From: Blastobasis lacticolella | Taxonomy: Eukaryota > Arthropoda > Insecta > Lepidoptera > Blastobasidae | NCBI GenBank assembly: GCA_905147135.1 | Contig: LR990067.1 | Span: 5,580,001 to 5,644,000, forward strand | Length of the DNA: 64,000 bases | Direction: 5' to 3' | Part shown: in pieces, positions 41,501-50,164 of the stretch | How positions within the stretch are numbered: position 1 is the first letter of the stretch | Layout of the letters: each line of letters starts with the position of its first letter | Translations under genes and position numbers: made by a program | Notes under the pieces: generated by a model | What the model saw: the letters and a program-made list of their open reading frames with translations, nothing else | Told to the model about the DNA's origin: nothing | The model's database searches: none

Positions 41501-43597
41501 CTGGCGCTCTGCGGGCGCGTAAGCACACAGCATAAAGTCAATTTTTTTATACCACTAAGGTGGCAAAAAAGCAAATGGCAAAAAAGGTAAGCAATCACTG
41601 CAGCCTATGCACGTTTGCAATACCCGGGGCTTCACCCACGCGTTGCCAACTGTTCCATTGTCGTTCCATTGAAGAACAGATGGCCGATGGGGCAGTAAAG
41701 TTCTCGAGTGGCGACCGCGCACCGAAGACGCAGCGTGGGTAGGCCTCCTACAAGGTGGACCGACGACCTGTTAAAGATCGCAGGCACCAACTGGATGCTT
41801 AAAGCACAGAACCGGCCTTTCTGGAGATCTCTGGGGAAGGCCTATGCCCAGCAGTGGGCGTCTTCTGGCTGATATAAAGATGATGATGTTGTTCCATTGT
41901 TACAGGCAAGACTTCACACTGAAGCTGCTAGCCAAGTTCAAGGATAAACTGCATGCAATCAAAGAGAAGTCCCAAGAGGAAGGGGAGAAAGAACCTGAGA
42001 CTGCGGAAGATGAGAACCTCAATTCGGATGATTGGTAAAGTCTTTATTTATTTATGTAATGCGACAGACAAATAGGCATGCGGGCCACCTGATGAAAAGT
42101 AGTCACCGCCGCCTATAGACATCAGCAACCAGGGGCGCTACCAATGCGTTGCCCGCCTCTGAAGAGGCCTCTAATATACCTCTTGTACGATCCCATGTCA
42201 TAATCCAAAGGAAACATTGTGGGTGGGAGCTCATTCCATATCCGAATCGTACGAGCGAGAAACGTTTTTTCGTGTGGACACCGCTAGAGGGTCTAAGGAA
42301 TGGGATGAGTACCCAGCCTGCTTATTATTTTTAAGGGCAAGTACATCAATCACCACATTATTATAAAACGAAGTCTCCAAGCCGCGTATGTCTGGTACAT
42401 TAGTTTTACAACGGAGCCCTAGGGCGACGAGGGTTGCTTACAGTGACACGATATCAATGACAATGACATCTTGCCAGCAATGGCCCGGTTTCAAGACTAG
42501 CTTCCTAATATTCCCAAACGACTCAAACATTAAAAACTCTTGGAATTTATCTCTTTTTTAAATTCTTTGCAAATTATTTTAATCTGTTAATTCACCTGTT
42601 TTGGATGTTAAAGCTCCTTGGGGCGTTGAAATGCTGTTTGATTTGATCTGAGGTAATTAACGATGACAGTCGCACATATATGGTCTGCCATAAAACAATA
42701 ATAATTTGCCTAATATGTTCAAAATCTTAATAAAAATGTTTCAGTCGCTAAAGCGCGCCCATATGGAAATTTTTAAGAAGCCTGTCTTGATAACAGCCCA
42801 TTCACTTCGATTTCTTTATTACAAAGGCTCGGCCACCGTGTCCGCGACACAGCTCGCGCCGCGAGAGAGTGTTTGTTTCCTTCTCTCAATAGTAAGATGA
42901 AAGAGATAGCAGCAGGTATATATGTCATGTCAATACGTATATGTCAGTACACTTGTGCTAGCCGTGCTGTTAAATCATCTGCCGGTCTAGCCATCTTTGA
43001 CAGCTCCGCTTGCGTGATGCGTGTATGGTAGAAAATTGACAGGTCGATGTTCGACTATTTCAACCAACATCTACATTGACTCTGATTGTGTACGATCATC
43101 CGCCAATCCGCCTCTTTGTACACCGAAAATACGTGAATTGTCTATGGACCAAGAATTTCTACCATAAACAGCTTATGTCAGATAACGTTAGCTTATGACA
43201 AATCCCATACAATTTTTCTACCACAAACGATTGTAGATTAACGAAACCTCTTGGCTAAGGCCGCAGATTTGGATGGTAAAGTTGCTTGAGGCGTTTTAAC
43301 GTCGTCCTCAGGTAATTAACGATGACAGCCGCAGTTGTATAGTTTGCCATACAGTCGTTAGAGCGCGAAATTTATGGGAATTTGTGAGACGCTAGTCTTG
43401 AGAACGGCTTTTTGACTTAATTTTGTTTATCACAAAGGCTCGGCCACAAGCTCTGCTTCGAGGACAAGGGCGCGGTGCTGGCGAAGGACGCGTCGTCGAA
43501 AGGCGACGATTGGTTCGATATCTACGATCCAAGGAATCCTCTGAACAAGCGAAAGCGGGAGAATAAGGATAAGGGCGGCCCTAGCAAGAAGAAATAG
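26501..43597 (+). CDS. CWC27: CWC27 spliceosome-associated cyclophilin, ten exons
   Basis: Exons read from the sequence: 26501-26542, 27735-27843, 28462-28562, 28898-29048, 29839-30028, 31111-31241, 32539-32770, 34721-34921, 41906-42034, 43438-43597. All introns are GT-AG, every splice phase joins in frame, and the total is 481 codons, close to the about 472 of human CWC27. Residues about 10-170 form a cyclophilin domain ([40 protein letters not shown]). Arg56 is kept, but Glu122 stands where cyclophilin A has its active-site Trp. The family shares this trait and is thought to have little or no isomerase activity. The C-terminal half is charged and low-complexity (KKKKKEP, Glu-rich runs), ending in the conserved [16 protein letters not shown] segment. 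In other animals the protein associates with activated spliceosomes and with CWC22. The ATG begins [10 protein letters not shown], the family's usual start. Confidence 0.92.
26749..27019 (-). mobile_element. TIR MITE (gagctcgtctaa type) in CWC27 intron 1
   Basis: Ends tagagctcgtctagtctaaa and aagataagacgagcttta; interior reversed relative to the copies at 33257 and 37261. TA borders. Confidence 0.75.
28185..28461. repeat. Tandem triplication upstream of CWC27 exon 3
   Basis: The unit tttatttacgaaagctgcag plus ccgaagctgtgtagagccag plus aatgaaggccagata occurs three times (about 28193, 28268 and 28379). The second unit is followed by tcattttttcaggaataata, a near copy of the real exon 3 acceptor and first exon bases (cattctttcaggaacaatat at 28451-28470). 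Confidence 0.85.
29140..29512 (-). mobile_element. tRNA-headed SINE (ggccgagtggt type), partial, in intron 4
   Basis: Contains ttcccggttgtgcagacgcg, gtccaccttgaccatggtcc, then the gtgcagatttcatcataatg part. The tRNA-like head is missing and 29285-29335 is an insertion of unrelated sequence. Confidence 0.6.
29517..29775 (+). mobile_element. tRNA-derived SINE (gtccacgaat-tailed) in intron 4
   Basis: Best-preserved copy: head cctgagtggttcaatggtca, box B gggttcgattcccggccggg, body agatggcgctgtgtgaattt, tail gtccacgaataaaaaaaa. It sits about 60 bases upstream of CWC27 exon 5. Confidence 0.8.
30762..31055 (-). mobile_element. tRNA-headed SINE in intron 5
   Basis: Reversed copy: gtgtccgccttcataatcat, gacctccgtgaccctgctac, head region ending gcttacgagtcggataccc. 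Its head end is about 55 bases before CWC27 exon 6. Confidence 0.7.
31320..31428. repeat. 11-bp minisatellite in intron 6
   Basis: About ten imperfect units of ttcacctaccc (with tacacctaccc variants). It begins about 80 bases after exon 6. Confidence 0.8.
31517..31738 (-). mobile_element. tRNA-derived SINE (gtccacgaat-tailed), reversed
   Basis: Starts cgtggacaatttcatatagc and includes gctaactaactgatatacta and the reversed box B region ctgcccggccgggacctctt. Confidence 0.7.
32025..32170 (-). mobile_element. tRNA-headed SINE fragment in intron 6
   Basis: Contains ccttgaccaagatccagaat, gacctccgtgtcactattaa and acacattcagtcgcctgaat. Confidence 0.55.
32800..32935 (-). repeat. Interspersed repeat (cataggctgc type) in intron 7
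   Basis: ggtggcaaacaagcttacgg, tgtagcctatggacgtttgc and a cgtcacacgcgttaccg module. Relatives at 20635, 41545, 48418 and 49428. Confidence 0.5.
33257..33555 (+). mobile_element. TIR MITE with triplicated right end, intron 7
   Basis: Left end tagagctcgtctaatctaaa. The right end, tcattttagactagacgagc followed by tc, is present three times in tandem (about 33487-33555), so the element carries three right termini. Confidence 0.8.
33575..34140. repeat. Repeat debris (ccaaatcggtccatccg module), intron 7
   Basis: Contains aaatcggtccatccgttcgg, gtacacagagccacagatac and actcctcttttttcgtcgg, which recur in part at 47800-48060 (reversed) and 62590-62690. No protein is recognised. Confidence 0.45.
34177..34510 (-). 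repeat. Dispersed element, inverted partner of 22595-22905
   Basis: gaccacgataagtccgtatt at the left and tgccatacagagattttttt at the right mirror the copy at 22595. It ends about 210 bases before CWC27 exon 8. Confidence 0.6.
34965..35257 (+). mobile_element. tRNA-headed SINE in intron 8
   Basis: Starts in the head (atcccactgcggccatgtac) and continues gatgctcttacggtgaggga and gatcatggtcaaggcggacc to gcacaaccgagacattaacg. Confidence 0.7.
35283..35490 (+). mobile_element. Short TIR element (gaagatcaaa / ttctttggtctgag)
   Basis: Ends resemble inverted repeats (gaagatcaaacaagaaataa against gtctttagatcttctttggt). A relative lies at 40450-40675 with better-kept ends, and both contain gcgcgctgtcaac-like words. 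Probably a MITE. Confidence 0.45.
35698..35912 (+). mobile_element. Hairpin MITE (gttaccacggttag type), intron 8
   Basis: gattaccacggttagtatta and tttttacctcgatattt are mirrored by aatatcgaggtaaaaac and aatactaaccgtggtaaca. A central near-palindrome surrounds gtcacgagtagacttactcg. Second copy at 19675. Confidence 0.7.
36072..36954 (+). CDS. PIGC: PIG-C, GPI-GlcNAc transferase subunit
   Basis: The ORF ends at TGA 36952-36954. It encodes a multi-pass protein (about 8 hydrophobic segments between residues 40 and 245, counted from 36115). It carries the PIG-C signatures [46 protein letters not shown] and the C-terminal [13 protein letters not shown] is a subunit of the ER membrane complex that transfers GlcNAc from UDP-GlcNAc to phosphatidylinositol, the first step of GPI-anchor synthesis. 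The length (at least 279 residues) fits the family (about 297). No ATG exists in frame: the reading is open back to a TAG at 36049-36051, and a good acceptor (cgtcttttcag) ends at 36071. I therefore start this exon at 36072 and infer an upstream first exon carrying the ATG. The gene lies in CWC27 intron 8, same strand. Confidence 0.85.
37261..37550 (+). mobile_element. TIR MITE (gagctcgtctaa type), 3' of PIGC
   Basis: tagagctcgtctaaactaaa at the left and ttttagactagacgagctct at the right, with TA at both borders. Inside is an extra near-duplicate around gctcccactgtgtgggtgcg. Confidence 0.8.
37715..37977 (+). repeat. GATGAT-tailed element in intron 8
   Basis: Nearly full-length, plus orientation: gtcgtacaaggcgacttatg, cctgccaagcgtggagatta, tgggctgtgatgatgat. 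Confidence 0.7.
38330..38620 (+). mobile_element. tRNA-derived SINE with nested insertion
   Basis: Degenerate gtccacgaat-type SINE (gaatggttcagtggtcagca, tttgattcaggcagaaattc, cacaagcttggcttagtttg). It is interrupted at 38498-38578 by a tiny TIR element. The copy ends early, at ctgtgtgaattt. Confidence 0.65.
38498..38578. mobile_element. 81-bp mini TIR element nested in a SINE
   Basis: cagtcagctgcagagtgaat at the left and tctctgcagctgactg at the right are inverted repeats of about 15 bp. The host SINE elsewhere reads catagcacaagc without interruption, so this is a genuine insertion. Confidence 0.75.
38740..39531. mobile_element. Harbinger-like non-autonomous element, TTA duplication
   Basis: TTA (38740-38742) and TTA (39529-39531) flank ends reading AGGTGCGTACGAATTAGAG and its complement ctctaattcgtacgcacct. 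A 3-bp TTA duplication is typical of PIF/Harbinger. GC-rich subterminal blocks (cgcggcgagc words) enclose an AT-rich tract of tttattttatt at 39000-39265. No transposase is present; ORFs are artefacts of the low-complexity tract. Confidence 0.75.
39783..40050 (-). mobile_element. tRNA-headed SINE, intron 8
   Basis: Reversed: gttaatgacccggttgtggt, gggtccgccttaaccatgat, ccctcaccgtaagagcataa. The head is missing. A tail fragment of another copy, in plus orientation, lies at 40120-40205. Confidence 0.65.
40450..40675 (+). mobile_element. Short TIR element (ctcaaaccaaataagaa type)
   Basis: cagaccaaataagaagtaaa at the left mirrors tttcttatttggtttgag at the right. It contains a duplicated gattgacaatcaaactgcg-type segment. 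Confidence 0.6.
40925..41150 (-). mobile_element. tRNA-headed SINE, intron 8
   Basis: Reversed: gttaatgtcccggttgtgct, gacctccgtgaatctgctac, gggattcgaatccggtacct. Internally deleted. A tail of another copy, in plus orientation, follows at 41290-41355. Confidence 0.6.
41545..41890 (+). mobile_element. LINE 3' end directly before CWC27 exon 9
   Basis: 41545-41650 is the ggtggcaaaa...cagcctatgcacgtttgcaa module. From 41686 the plus strand reads as the C-terminus of a non-LTR retrotransposon with one stop ([20 protein letters not shown], then [10 protein letters not shown]). It ends ggctgatataaagatgatga at about 41866-41885. The exon 9 acceptor (tgttacag) ends at 41905, only about 20 bases further. 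Confidence 0.75.
42055..42335 (+). repeat. Interspersed repeat (ccgcctatagacatcagcaa type), intron 9
   Basis: Contains ggcatgcgggccacctgatg, gatcccatgtcataatccaa, cattccatatccgaatcgta and gggatgagtacccagcct. Relatives at 58790-59075 and 63490-63990. Confidence 0.6.
42605..42850 (+). repeat. Duplicate of CWC27 exon 10 acceptor region
   Basis: This segment (aggtaattaacgatgacagt, then acaaaggctcggccac at its end) parallels 43273-43448. The latter contains the real exon 10 acceptor and first coding bases (cacaaaggctcggccac). The decoy diverges straight after ggccac and would not continue the CWC27 frame meaningfully. Confidence 0.75.
42965..43272 (+). mobile_element. MITE between duplicated acceptor regions
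   Basis: atctgccggtctagccatct at the left and ggctaaggccgcagat at the right form imperfect TIRs. An inverted copy lies at 59600-59903, which shares almost the whole interior (gctccgcttgcgtgatgcg, ctctgattgtgtacgatcat). Confidence 0.7.
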
Positions 43598-43850
43598 CGG
43601 TTTTAATTGTAATTGTAATAATTAATAAGTAATTTGTAAACAACGATAAAGTTTTTTTTTTTCAATCGACCCCATTTCCTAAGACGCCCACAATTTGAAA
43701 AGACAAATGACAGCTCGCAAATTGAAACATGTTTCCGGAGAGTTCCATTTTCGAGTTCCGTAATTGCTATTTTGTTTATTGTAGAAAGTTTCAGTACCTA
43801 TCTATGACTCACGTAGGTTTTTGTTCACATCGTAAATTGTATCGTAATTA
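43598..43850 (+). other. CWC27 3' flank
   Basis: The stop is followed by an AT-rich stretch with aattaataagtaatttg but no canonical aataaa close by; the processing signal is uncertain. No other gene is seen. Confidence 0.4.
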
Positions 43851-43852
43851 CC

Positions 43853-44060
43853 TTCATCATATCAGCTGGAGGATGCCCACTGCTGGGCATAGGCCTCCCC
43901 CAGAGATCTCCACAACGGCCGCTCTGGTGCCTTCCGCATCCAGCTGGTACCTGCGATCCTTACCAGGTCGTCGGTCCACCTTGTAGGAGGCCTACCCACG
44001 CTGCGTCTTCCGGTACGTGGTCGCCACTCGAGAACTTTCCTGTCCCATTGGCCATCTGTA
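43853..44060 (-). mobile_element. LINE 3' end, reversed
   Basis: atcatatcagctggaggatg, ctgctgggcataggcctccc and ggaggcctacccacgctgcg are the complement of the LINE end at 41686-41885. Confidence 0.7.
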
Positions 44061-44138
44061 CTGCAAGCTATTTCAATGCCTTAGCAGAAGGTTTATCTAC
44101 ATCTCTAGGACTTCTATTTATCTAAGCATGCCCATACC

Positions 44139-44402
44139 ACATCATCATCATCACAGCCTGTAACAGTCCACTGCAGGACTTAGGGCCTCTCCTACGAAAG
44201 AGGAGGTTATTGCCATAATCTCCACGCTTGGCAGGCGGGTTGGAGATAGCAGTGTTTAAATGTAACAATGGAAAACGCTGCTGCCCATTTTCCAGACTTA
44301 GGAGACTCTTGATCTTTTGCCTCGAAAACATTAGTCGCCTTGTACGACCCCCATGAGTGTAAGGGGTTGGTGCTATTCTACTCTGCCGGACACCACACGG
44401 CC
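44139..44402 (-). repeat. GATGAT-tailed element
   Basis: Near full-length reversed copy: atcatcatcatcacagcctg, cacgcttggcaggcgggttg, gtacgacccccatgagtgta and ccggacaccacacggcc. Confidence 0.75.
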
Positions 44403-44769
44403 ATACCGTGCCCATACCACACCGAAGTCAAAATGATATAGAAATCCAAACTTACGTATCTTTCTTACTTATCTTAATTGTATGCCACCACTGTACATCA
44501 ATTAAAAAACAACATATGCTAAAGTTTTTGTCTTCCTTTCTTATTCAGTCTCATAGAAACTGTAACAAAAAGTAAAACTAATCTCTCAAACCAAGTTTAG
44601 AAGTGTGAATGAACTAATTATACTGTGTTGTAATTTACATAGTAAAGTACACGTAGGTAGATACTTAAATCATTCATAGACGCATGAGTTAGAAGTTTTA
44701 TATTACCTACAGGATGGTACAAAAATTATACCTATCAAATCCACACATTTTGAAGAAGAATAGTAACTA

Positions 44770-44960
44770 CACTTTTTTTATAAACTAGACTAGACAGACA
44801 TTTGACCGCCATCTCCCCGGTTGGTAAGTTACGATGCAGCCGAAGATGGAGCATGCCTGTCTAGGAACAGCCTATTCACTCTTGCCTTGAAGGCGTCCAG
44901 ATTATAATGATCAGGAACACATTTGCAGGCAACGTGTTCCATTCCTTAAGACGTGTACAT
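44770..44960 (-). mobile_element. LINE 3' coding remnant (gacaggcatgctcc type)
   Basis: Complement of gttcctagacaggcatgctc and gagatggcggtcaaatgtct. Relatives at 48860-48930, 50165-50235 and 57755-57860. Confidence 0.55.
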
Positions 44961-44989
44961 TAAAAAGGTCGAAACAGCGGCTCGGGCGG

Positions 44990-45110
44990 ACACTTGTCGA
45001 ACTGAGTACCGTAGCATGCTATGCAAAAGATCCCGGGTTCATTTCCCAGACGGGCCGGAAGTGTTGAATTTTAATTGCTGTTCCGGGTCTAGGACTTGGG
45101 TGTGCTTGCC
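44990..45110 (+). mobile_element. Degenerate tRNA-derived SINE fragment
   Basis: gatcccgggttcatttccca and gttgaattttaattgctgtt resemble the gtccacgaat-type SINE; the tail is lost. Confidence 0.45.
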
Positions 45111-45668
45111 CCGACCAAACCCAATTTCAAGCTAAACTAAAAAGAGTTTGTCCTGAAATTAGTCTGAAATTGTCCCAAAGTATTCCTAGCTTGGCCTGAT
45201 ATCCATAGCTCAGAAAATTCTGTGTGAAATTGAGGTGGGCACCGGCTGGTGACACCCCTTCTTCGTCGAGTCAATTTCCGAAAACCTTAGAGTTGGCTTC
45301 GGCCAACAGCATTATCAGTCGCCAGGAACAGTTCCTCCCTCGTGCAGGTAGCAGGACTAAGAGGACATCACTTGTGTTGCTGGTAGCCACTTTCCATCGG
45401 GAGGCCCGCTTGCCTGTTTGACTACAGTAGGTATAACATAAATATGTATGAAAAGATTGACAAAAAAGCGAAATATAAAGAAAGGAACAAAACAATAATG
45501 TGACTCAGAACCGTACACAAATTAGAGAGGGAAATTCCTCCGATAATGTGGTAGTGGCTCGAGTCAAGGGCGTCTGAAAAGGCCACTTTAGCGTTTCATA
45601 TGATGATGGATGCATATTAGAGTGCCCCAAACATATCTATCTGATCCAGTGGCCAATACTGGAACTGA

Positions 45669-46143
45669 AGGCGCAATGAAAATTCATTGGTCGATAAATC
45701 GGTCGTTAGCCCGAATTCGGGGACTCTCCGCATGTGGGCTAACGACCAATGAAATTCATCGGTCGATAACTCGGTCGATTCAATGCGTGCGGGGGCTTAA
45801 CGCATTCGGGATAACGACCAATGAAATTAGTCAGTCGATAACTTGGTCGATACAAAGCATTCGGGGACTCCCTCATACCACCTCGGTCATTAGACGTCAT
45901 CAGTCATCTCGCTGCAGCTCCACATATCAATAATAGATGATCCATGGCTAGTTGGCACGTCAACTTACGATATTCACTTAAAGCCAACTGCCAAACTACA
46001 TTGTATTCAGGTTCTATCGCACCTTGCATGCGGACGCTAACGACCAATGTAAACGGTTCCCCGCATGCGGGTCCTATGGCATGCGTTACAGAAATCTCCC
46101 GTACCCCGCATACGGGCGCTAACGACCAATGAAAATGCGCCCT
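45669..46143. mobile_element. Foldback-like element with 72-bp internal repeats
   Basis: aggcgcaatgaaaattcatt at the left is mirrored by aaaatgcgccct at the right, and gctaacgaccaatgaaaat recurs inside in both orientations. At 45675, 45747 and 45819 the word caatgaaa begins units exactly 72 bp apart, giving a 24-residue periodic ORF with no known domain. Non-coding element inferred. Confidence 0.6.
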
Positions 46144-46812
46144 AAGTGACGCTATTTTGAATTGTCATGTCAATGTCAACAACAGCGACGCTGCATTATA
46201 AAACGCTAATGTGGCCTAGATCCCCAGGTTTTGGAAAGGAGTAAGACTTAGTTTTTTTAAGCAGTCGAACTGTGACCATGATGCATGCAACTGCGTCGAA
46301 ATATCGGGCTACTAGTTAAGGTAGGAAACCCGGAAAAACCTTAAAATTTTAGTTTTTTTTTGTTATAAATATGAACACACTGTATTATATGCCTAAATCA
46401 CACACCTTTCATGGATATTTTTATTGAAGATTTGCAAAAGATTACAGAGGTCTTTGGCTTAAAGGTCCCGTCTCGAAATGCCTTGTCTTATTGTTTCTTA
46501 ATAGTGTATGATTTATCACTAACTGCCAAGCTTCTGTACGTTCTTTTTGCATGTGTTAATTTTTTAATTGAAAATGTGTATGAGAAGAAAAATTAATGAT
46601 GATAAAATATTCTGCATACAGTAGTTCTAGTCAGTGGGTAGTTTGATGTTCTTTCACGCAAATAAGTACCACTGAACGGAAATTAATGAAATTTTACCTA
46701 TAATTGGTTCCAAAAAATGTTGGAATTTAACTAGGTACCTATTTGCGTGCTTAGAAAATGGGTAGGTTACCTGGCTGACGAGTTTCTGTTTTTGTAAGCA
46801 AAAATAATGATT
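46144..46812. other. Gene-free stretch
   Basis: Contains a hairpin-MITE fragment at 46255-46310 (catgcaactgcgtcgaaata) and a 61-codon ATG ORF (46411-46596) with no recognised homology. Confidence 0.35.
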
Positions 46813-47069
46813 CATCATCACAGCCCGTAACAATCCACTGCAGGACTTAGGGCTTCTCCCACGAAAAGGGAGGTTATTGTCATAATCTCCACGCTTGGCA
46901 GGTGGGTTGGAGATCGCAATATTTAAATAAAAGAATGAAAAATGCTGCTGCCCATTTTCCAGACTACGGAGACTCTTAATCTTTTGCCTCAAAAACATTA
47001 GTCGCCTTGTACGACACTCATGAGAGTAAGGGGTTGGTGCTATTCTACTCTGCCGGACACCACACGTCC
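46813..47069 (-). repeat. GATGAT-tailed element
   Basis: Reversed copy: tcatcatcacagcccgtaac, tctccacgcttggcaggtgg, ccggacaccacac. Confidence 0.7.
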
Positions 47070-47087
47070 AAAAATAATGATTATTGG

Positions 47088-47225
47088 GAGTTCATGTCCC
47101 GGTTGTGCTCTCGCTTACGAGGGCCCGGGGTCCGCCTTGACCATGATCCAGGATTTGGCAGATCAGATAATTACAGTGGAGCGACTGCCATCTAACCTTC
47201 ATGACCCTGCTAGCTGGGTCACCTG
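47088..47225 (-). mobile_element. tRNA-headed SINE tail fragment
   Basis: gttcatgtcccggttgtgct, cgccttgaccatgatccagg, gtggagcgactgccatctaa. Confidence 0.6.
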
Positions 47226-48080
47226 CCTGTTGGCTGCTACCTTAGTGGTATATAAAAAGAAACCTAACTGGACGGGTCATAGGTCGACGTTATAGGTCAC
47301 CGCTTTCCATCGGGCGGGCTCTCTGCTTAACACCGAGTGGTATAGAAAATATACCTGCCTTTATGGCCACGGAAGACATTGCTAAGTGTCATTTGCTTTG
47401 TTTGTTTGCTATCTTGTAATTAAATCTTCAATACAGACCTCACACGACTGGGGTACTCCCGTCAACACAAGTCGTTGCCACTTCTCTAAAACTAATAATC
47501 TTAGCTAAAATCCCGATGTGTTGCCGTCCGTCCATCGTAACAATAGCTGATACGTCGTTAAAGTAAAGTTTGCAAGTGTTTCTGTTCGTTCCTATCGTCG
47601 GTGCGATCTCGAAACGGTCAAAATTTACGGGTCACCGTTGCTTGAAGTGTTTGTTGTGTATTGCTGGCGGTGGTTTGGCAGATTTTATCGATAGTTGGAA
47701 AGAGAATGACGTATGGTATTCGGTGATGTTAAACTAGGGTAAATACCTACGTAGGTGCTTAAGAAAGGCAACCCAAGTTCGGTAGTGTAGTAGCACTAAC
47801 TCCTTCTTAACCCCCACCAAAAAAGAGTGGTGTTATAAGTTTGACTTGTGTATCTGTGGCTTTGTGTGTCTGTCTGTGGCTTCGTAGCTCCCGAACGGAT
47901 GGACCGACTTGGATGCGGTTTAGGTACTCTATTTGAAAGTTTAATCGACATGGTTATTTACGTTGTTTCATTGAAATTGGTTCTGTAGTTAAGAAAATAT
48001 ATGAGCTTAAGTAAACTTGGTCGGGAGTTATCCTACTTTTTCTGTTGGTTAGTTTATTTTGTCATACGGTAGAAACAGAA
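47226..48080. other. Gene-free stretch with repeat debris
   Basis: 47510-47700 is less repeat-like but has no convincing ORF. 47800-48060 contains ggatggaccgacttggatgc, a reversed relative of the 33650 module. Confidence 0.35.
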
Positions 48081-48650
48081 ACAGGCTAGCGGGCCACATC
48101 ATGAATCATCATCATAGGAATGTGTTCACCGCTGCCTGTAGATATTAGTAACACCAGTGGTGTCGTCAATGCGTTGCCCACCTCTATAGCCTGGAATACT
48201 TGCTCTCGAGTACGCCTGAAATACGTTCCCCAAATCCCCACCCCATTGAGGACTGGAGACCTTACTTACCGACAGGAATACAATACTATTTAAAACAGTA
48301 AGATATATTCGGCTGTATGTTTTTATTCACCTATTTCCACCGATATTTTCATCAAATGTAGGTACACTAATTTTTATAAATGTAACGTGTCCCATTGTTC
48401 GACTTCACTTGTCCCAAGTATTTTTTTTTACCACTAAGATGACCATCAAGCTTACGGTTTGCCTGAGGGTGAGCAATCCCCGCAGCCTATGGACGTTTGC
48501 AATACCATCACCACGCGTTGCCGACCCGGTAAAAACCTTTTCACTCCTTTCATGAAGAACTCCTTGTTGTACTCTACAGGAAAAAGAGTTTTGCGGGTAT
48601 TGTTGCGAATCAAAAGGAAATTTATCGATACCCCGCCTTAAACACATCCC
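48080..48650. repeat. Two interspersed repeat fragments
   Basis: 48085-48200 has a cgggccacatcatgaa and gttgcccacctctatag module (relative of 42055). 48418-48600 has the ccactaagatgaccatcaag and cagcctatggacgtttgcaa module (relative of 32800). Confidence 0.5.
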
Positions 48651-49427
48651 ATCACTAAGCTATAGCGCGTTTCTGCACACGATTATTAATTTAATAAGGA
48701 ATCCGTAACCCGCCACTGATCGACCGATAAACCAACAGCTCGCTAATTATTTCATTCATTGCCTTGTTCTTTGTTTGGATTGTTTCGGTGTTGGATTAGT
48801 GTGGCTATTCTTTTCTTTTTAGTCTAATATGTTAGGTATGTATGTTAGTATGGGTAGGCATGCCTGCCTAGGAACAGTATCCACCACCACTACTAGCTAG
48901 AACCACACCCTGCGCAAGAACCTACTTTGGGATCAGTTGTGACAATAGCTTAATATGAATAACTCTCTGGCTTTCAAGGAGTTCAGGTTGCTGTTCGGGG
49001 ATCACACTAGCAAGCAAATCGTTCTATTACTTAGATCGTACGCATTAGAAAGGTCTAGCCAAAGCGATTCGCATGATCACATTCTTCATAAAGTTTACCG
49101 GTGAAAATACTCTGCCAAGCCTGGGGAATCCATCTAAATCCCTTGTTCTTTGAAGAAAACCCGCCAAGTAACTATGCTTGCATTGTGGTGTTCCGGTTTG
49201 AAGGATAAGGCAGCCAGCATAGTTATGAGAGAGTCATATCATTTTAATCCTCACAGTGACAATGCATCTAATTTTCTGCATTTTTTAAATTGAAACCTTG
49301 TTTGTTTGTCACTGAAATGTTAATGTTTAAAAAAGGCCGTATTGAGACACGTAATGTTACCGTTATTTACCGCCGACTAGTGTACCTGGTATATATACTA
49401 GTATATAGCTGGCTATAGGTGCACTAT
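48651..49427. other. Gene-free stretch
   Basis: A LINE-end fragment (ggcatgcctgcctaggaaca) at about 48857-48877; otherwise unassigned. Confidence 0.35.
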
Positions 49428-50070
49428 ATCTTTTTATACCACTAAGGTGGCAAATTAGCTTACGGCCTGCCTGATGGTAAGCAGTCACTGCAGCTTATGG
49501 ACGTTTGCAATACCAGGGGCATCACCCACGCGTTGCAGGCTAAATGCGTTGAAGCGGTGATGAATCACGTATGGCATATCCACATAACGCTGCCACCACG
49601 AACCTTTGTCGTCTAGTCCGTTGACCCCCGAAATTTCAATGTTTCGCCAACTTGCCGTCCGTCTCAAGCGCGTGAGAAAGTCTCGCTAAGGCTTCGTACA
49701 CGGTGGCGGGGATCACAGTGATCTCCAAAGCGCTTCACTGGTGGATCGCCGCTCTATGGACCTTAGTATCATAGGATTCACTCAAGATAGGCGCGAACAT
49801 CCGGTCTCCGTCTTACGGTCACATTGCGGGAAAGAATCAGAAATGAGGAAACTCGCAAGCGAACTAAGGTCACCCACATAGCCCTGAAGAACAGATGGCC
49901 GATGGGGCAGTAAAGTTCTCGAGTGGTTCTGTGTTCACGTACCGGAAGACGCAGCGTGGGTAGGCCTCCCACAAGGTTAACCGACGACCTGGTAAAGATC
50001 GCTGCCATGGTACCAGCTGGATGCGAAAGGCACAGGACCGGCCTTTGTGGTGTCTTTCGGCGGATATGAT
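49428..50070 (+). repeat. Repeat mosaic with LINE C-terminal remnant
   Basis: 49428-49540 is the cagcttatggacgtttgcaa module. 49885-50060 encodes the same LINE C-terminus as 41686-41885 (ggaagacgcagcgtgggtag, ccgacgacctggtaaagatc), with disruptions. Confidence 0.6.
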
Positions 50071-50164
50071 GAGGCGTGAAAATGCTTATTTCGCCGCACA
50101 TTCCGCATGAACTCCTCCACAGATGGAACCTAGTGTGGGTCGGTCGTTCGCAATGAGTGTTCAT

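Noticed and set aside
45610..45933. 107-codon periodic ORF
   Set aside because: The period follows the 72-bp units of a foldback-like element and the ORF has no known domain.
46411..46596. 61-codon ORF beginning with ATG, partly hydrophobic
   Set aside because: No splice sites, homology or conserved motif; flanked by repeat debris. Kept only as an unassigned ORF.
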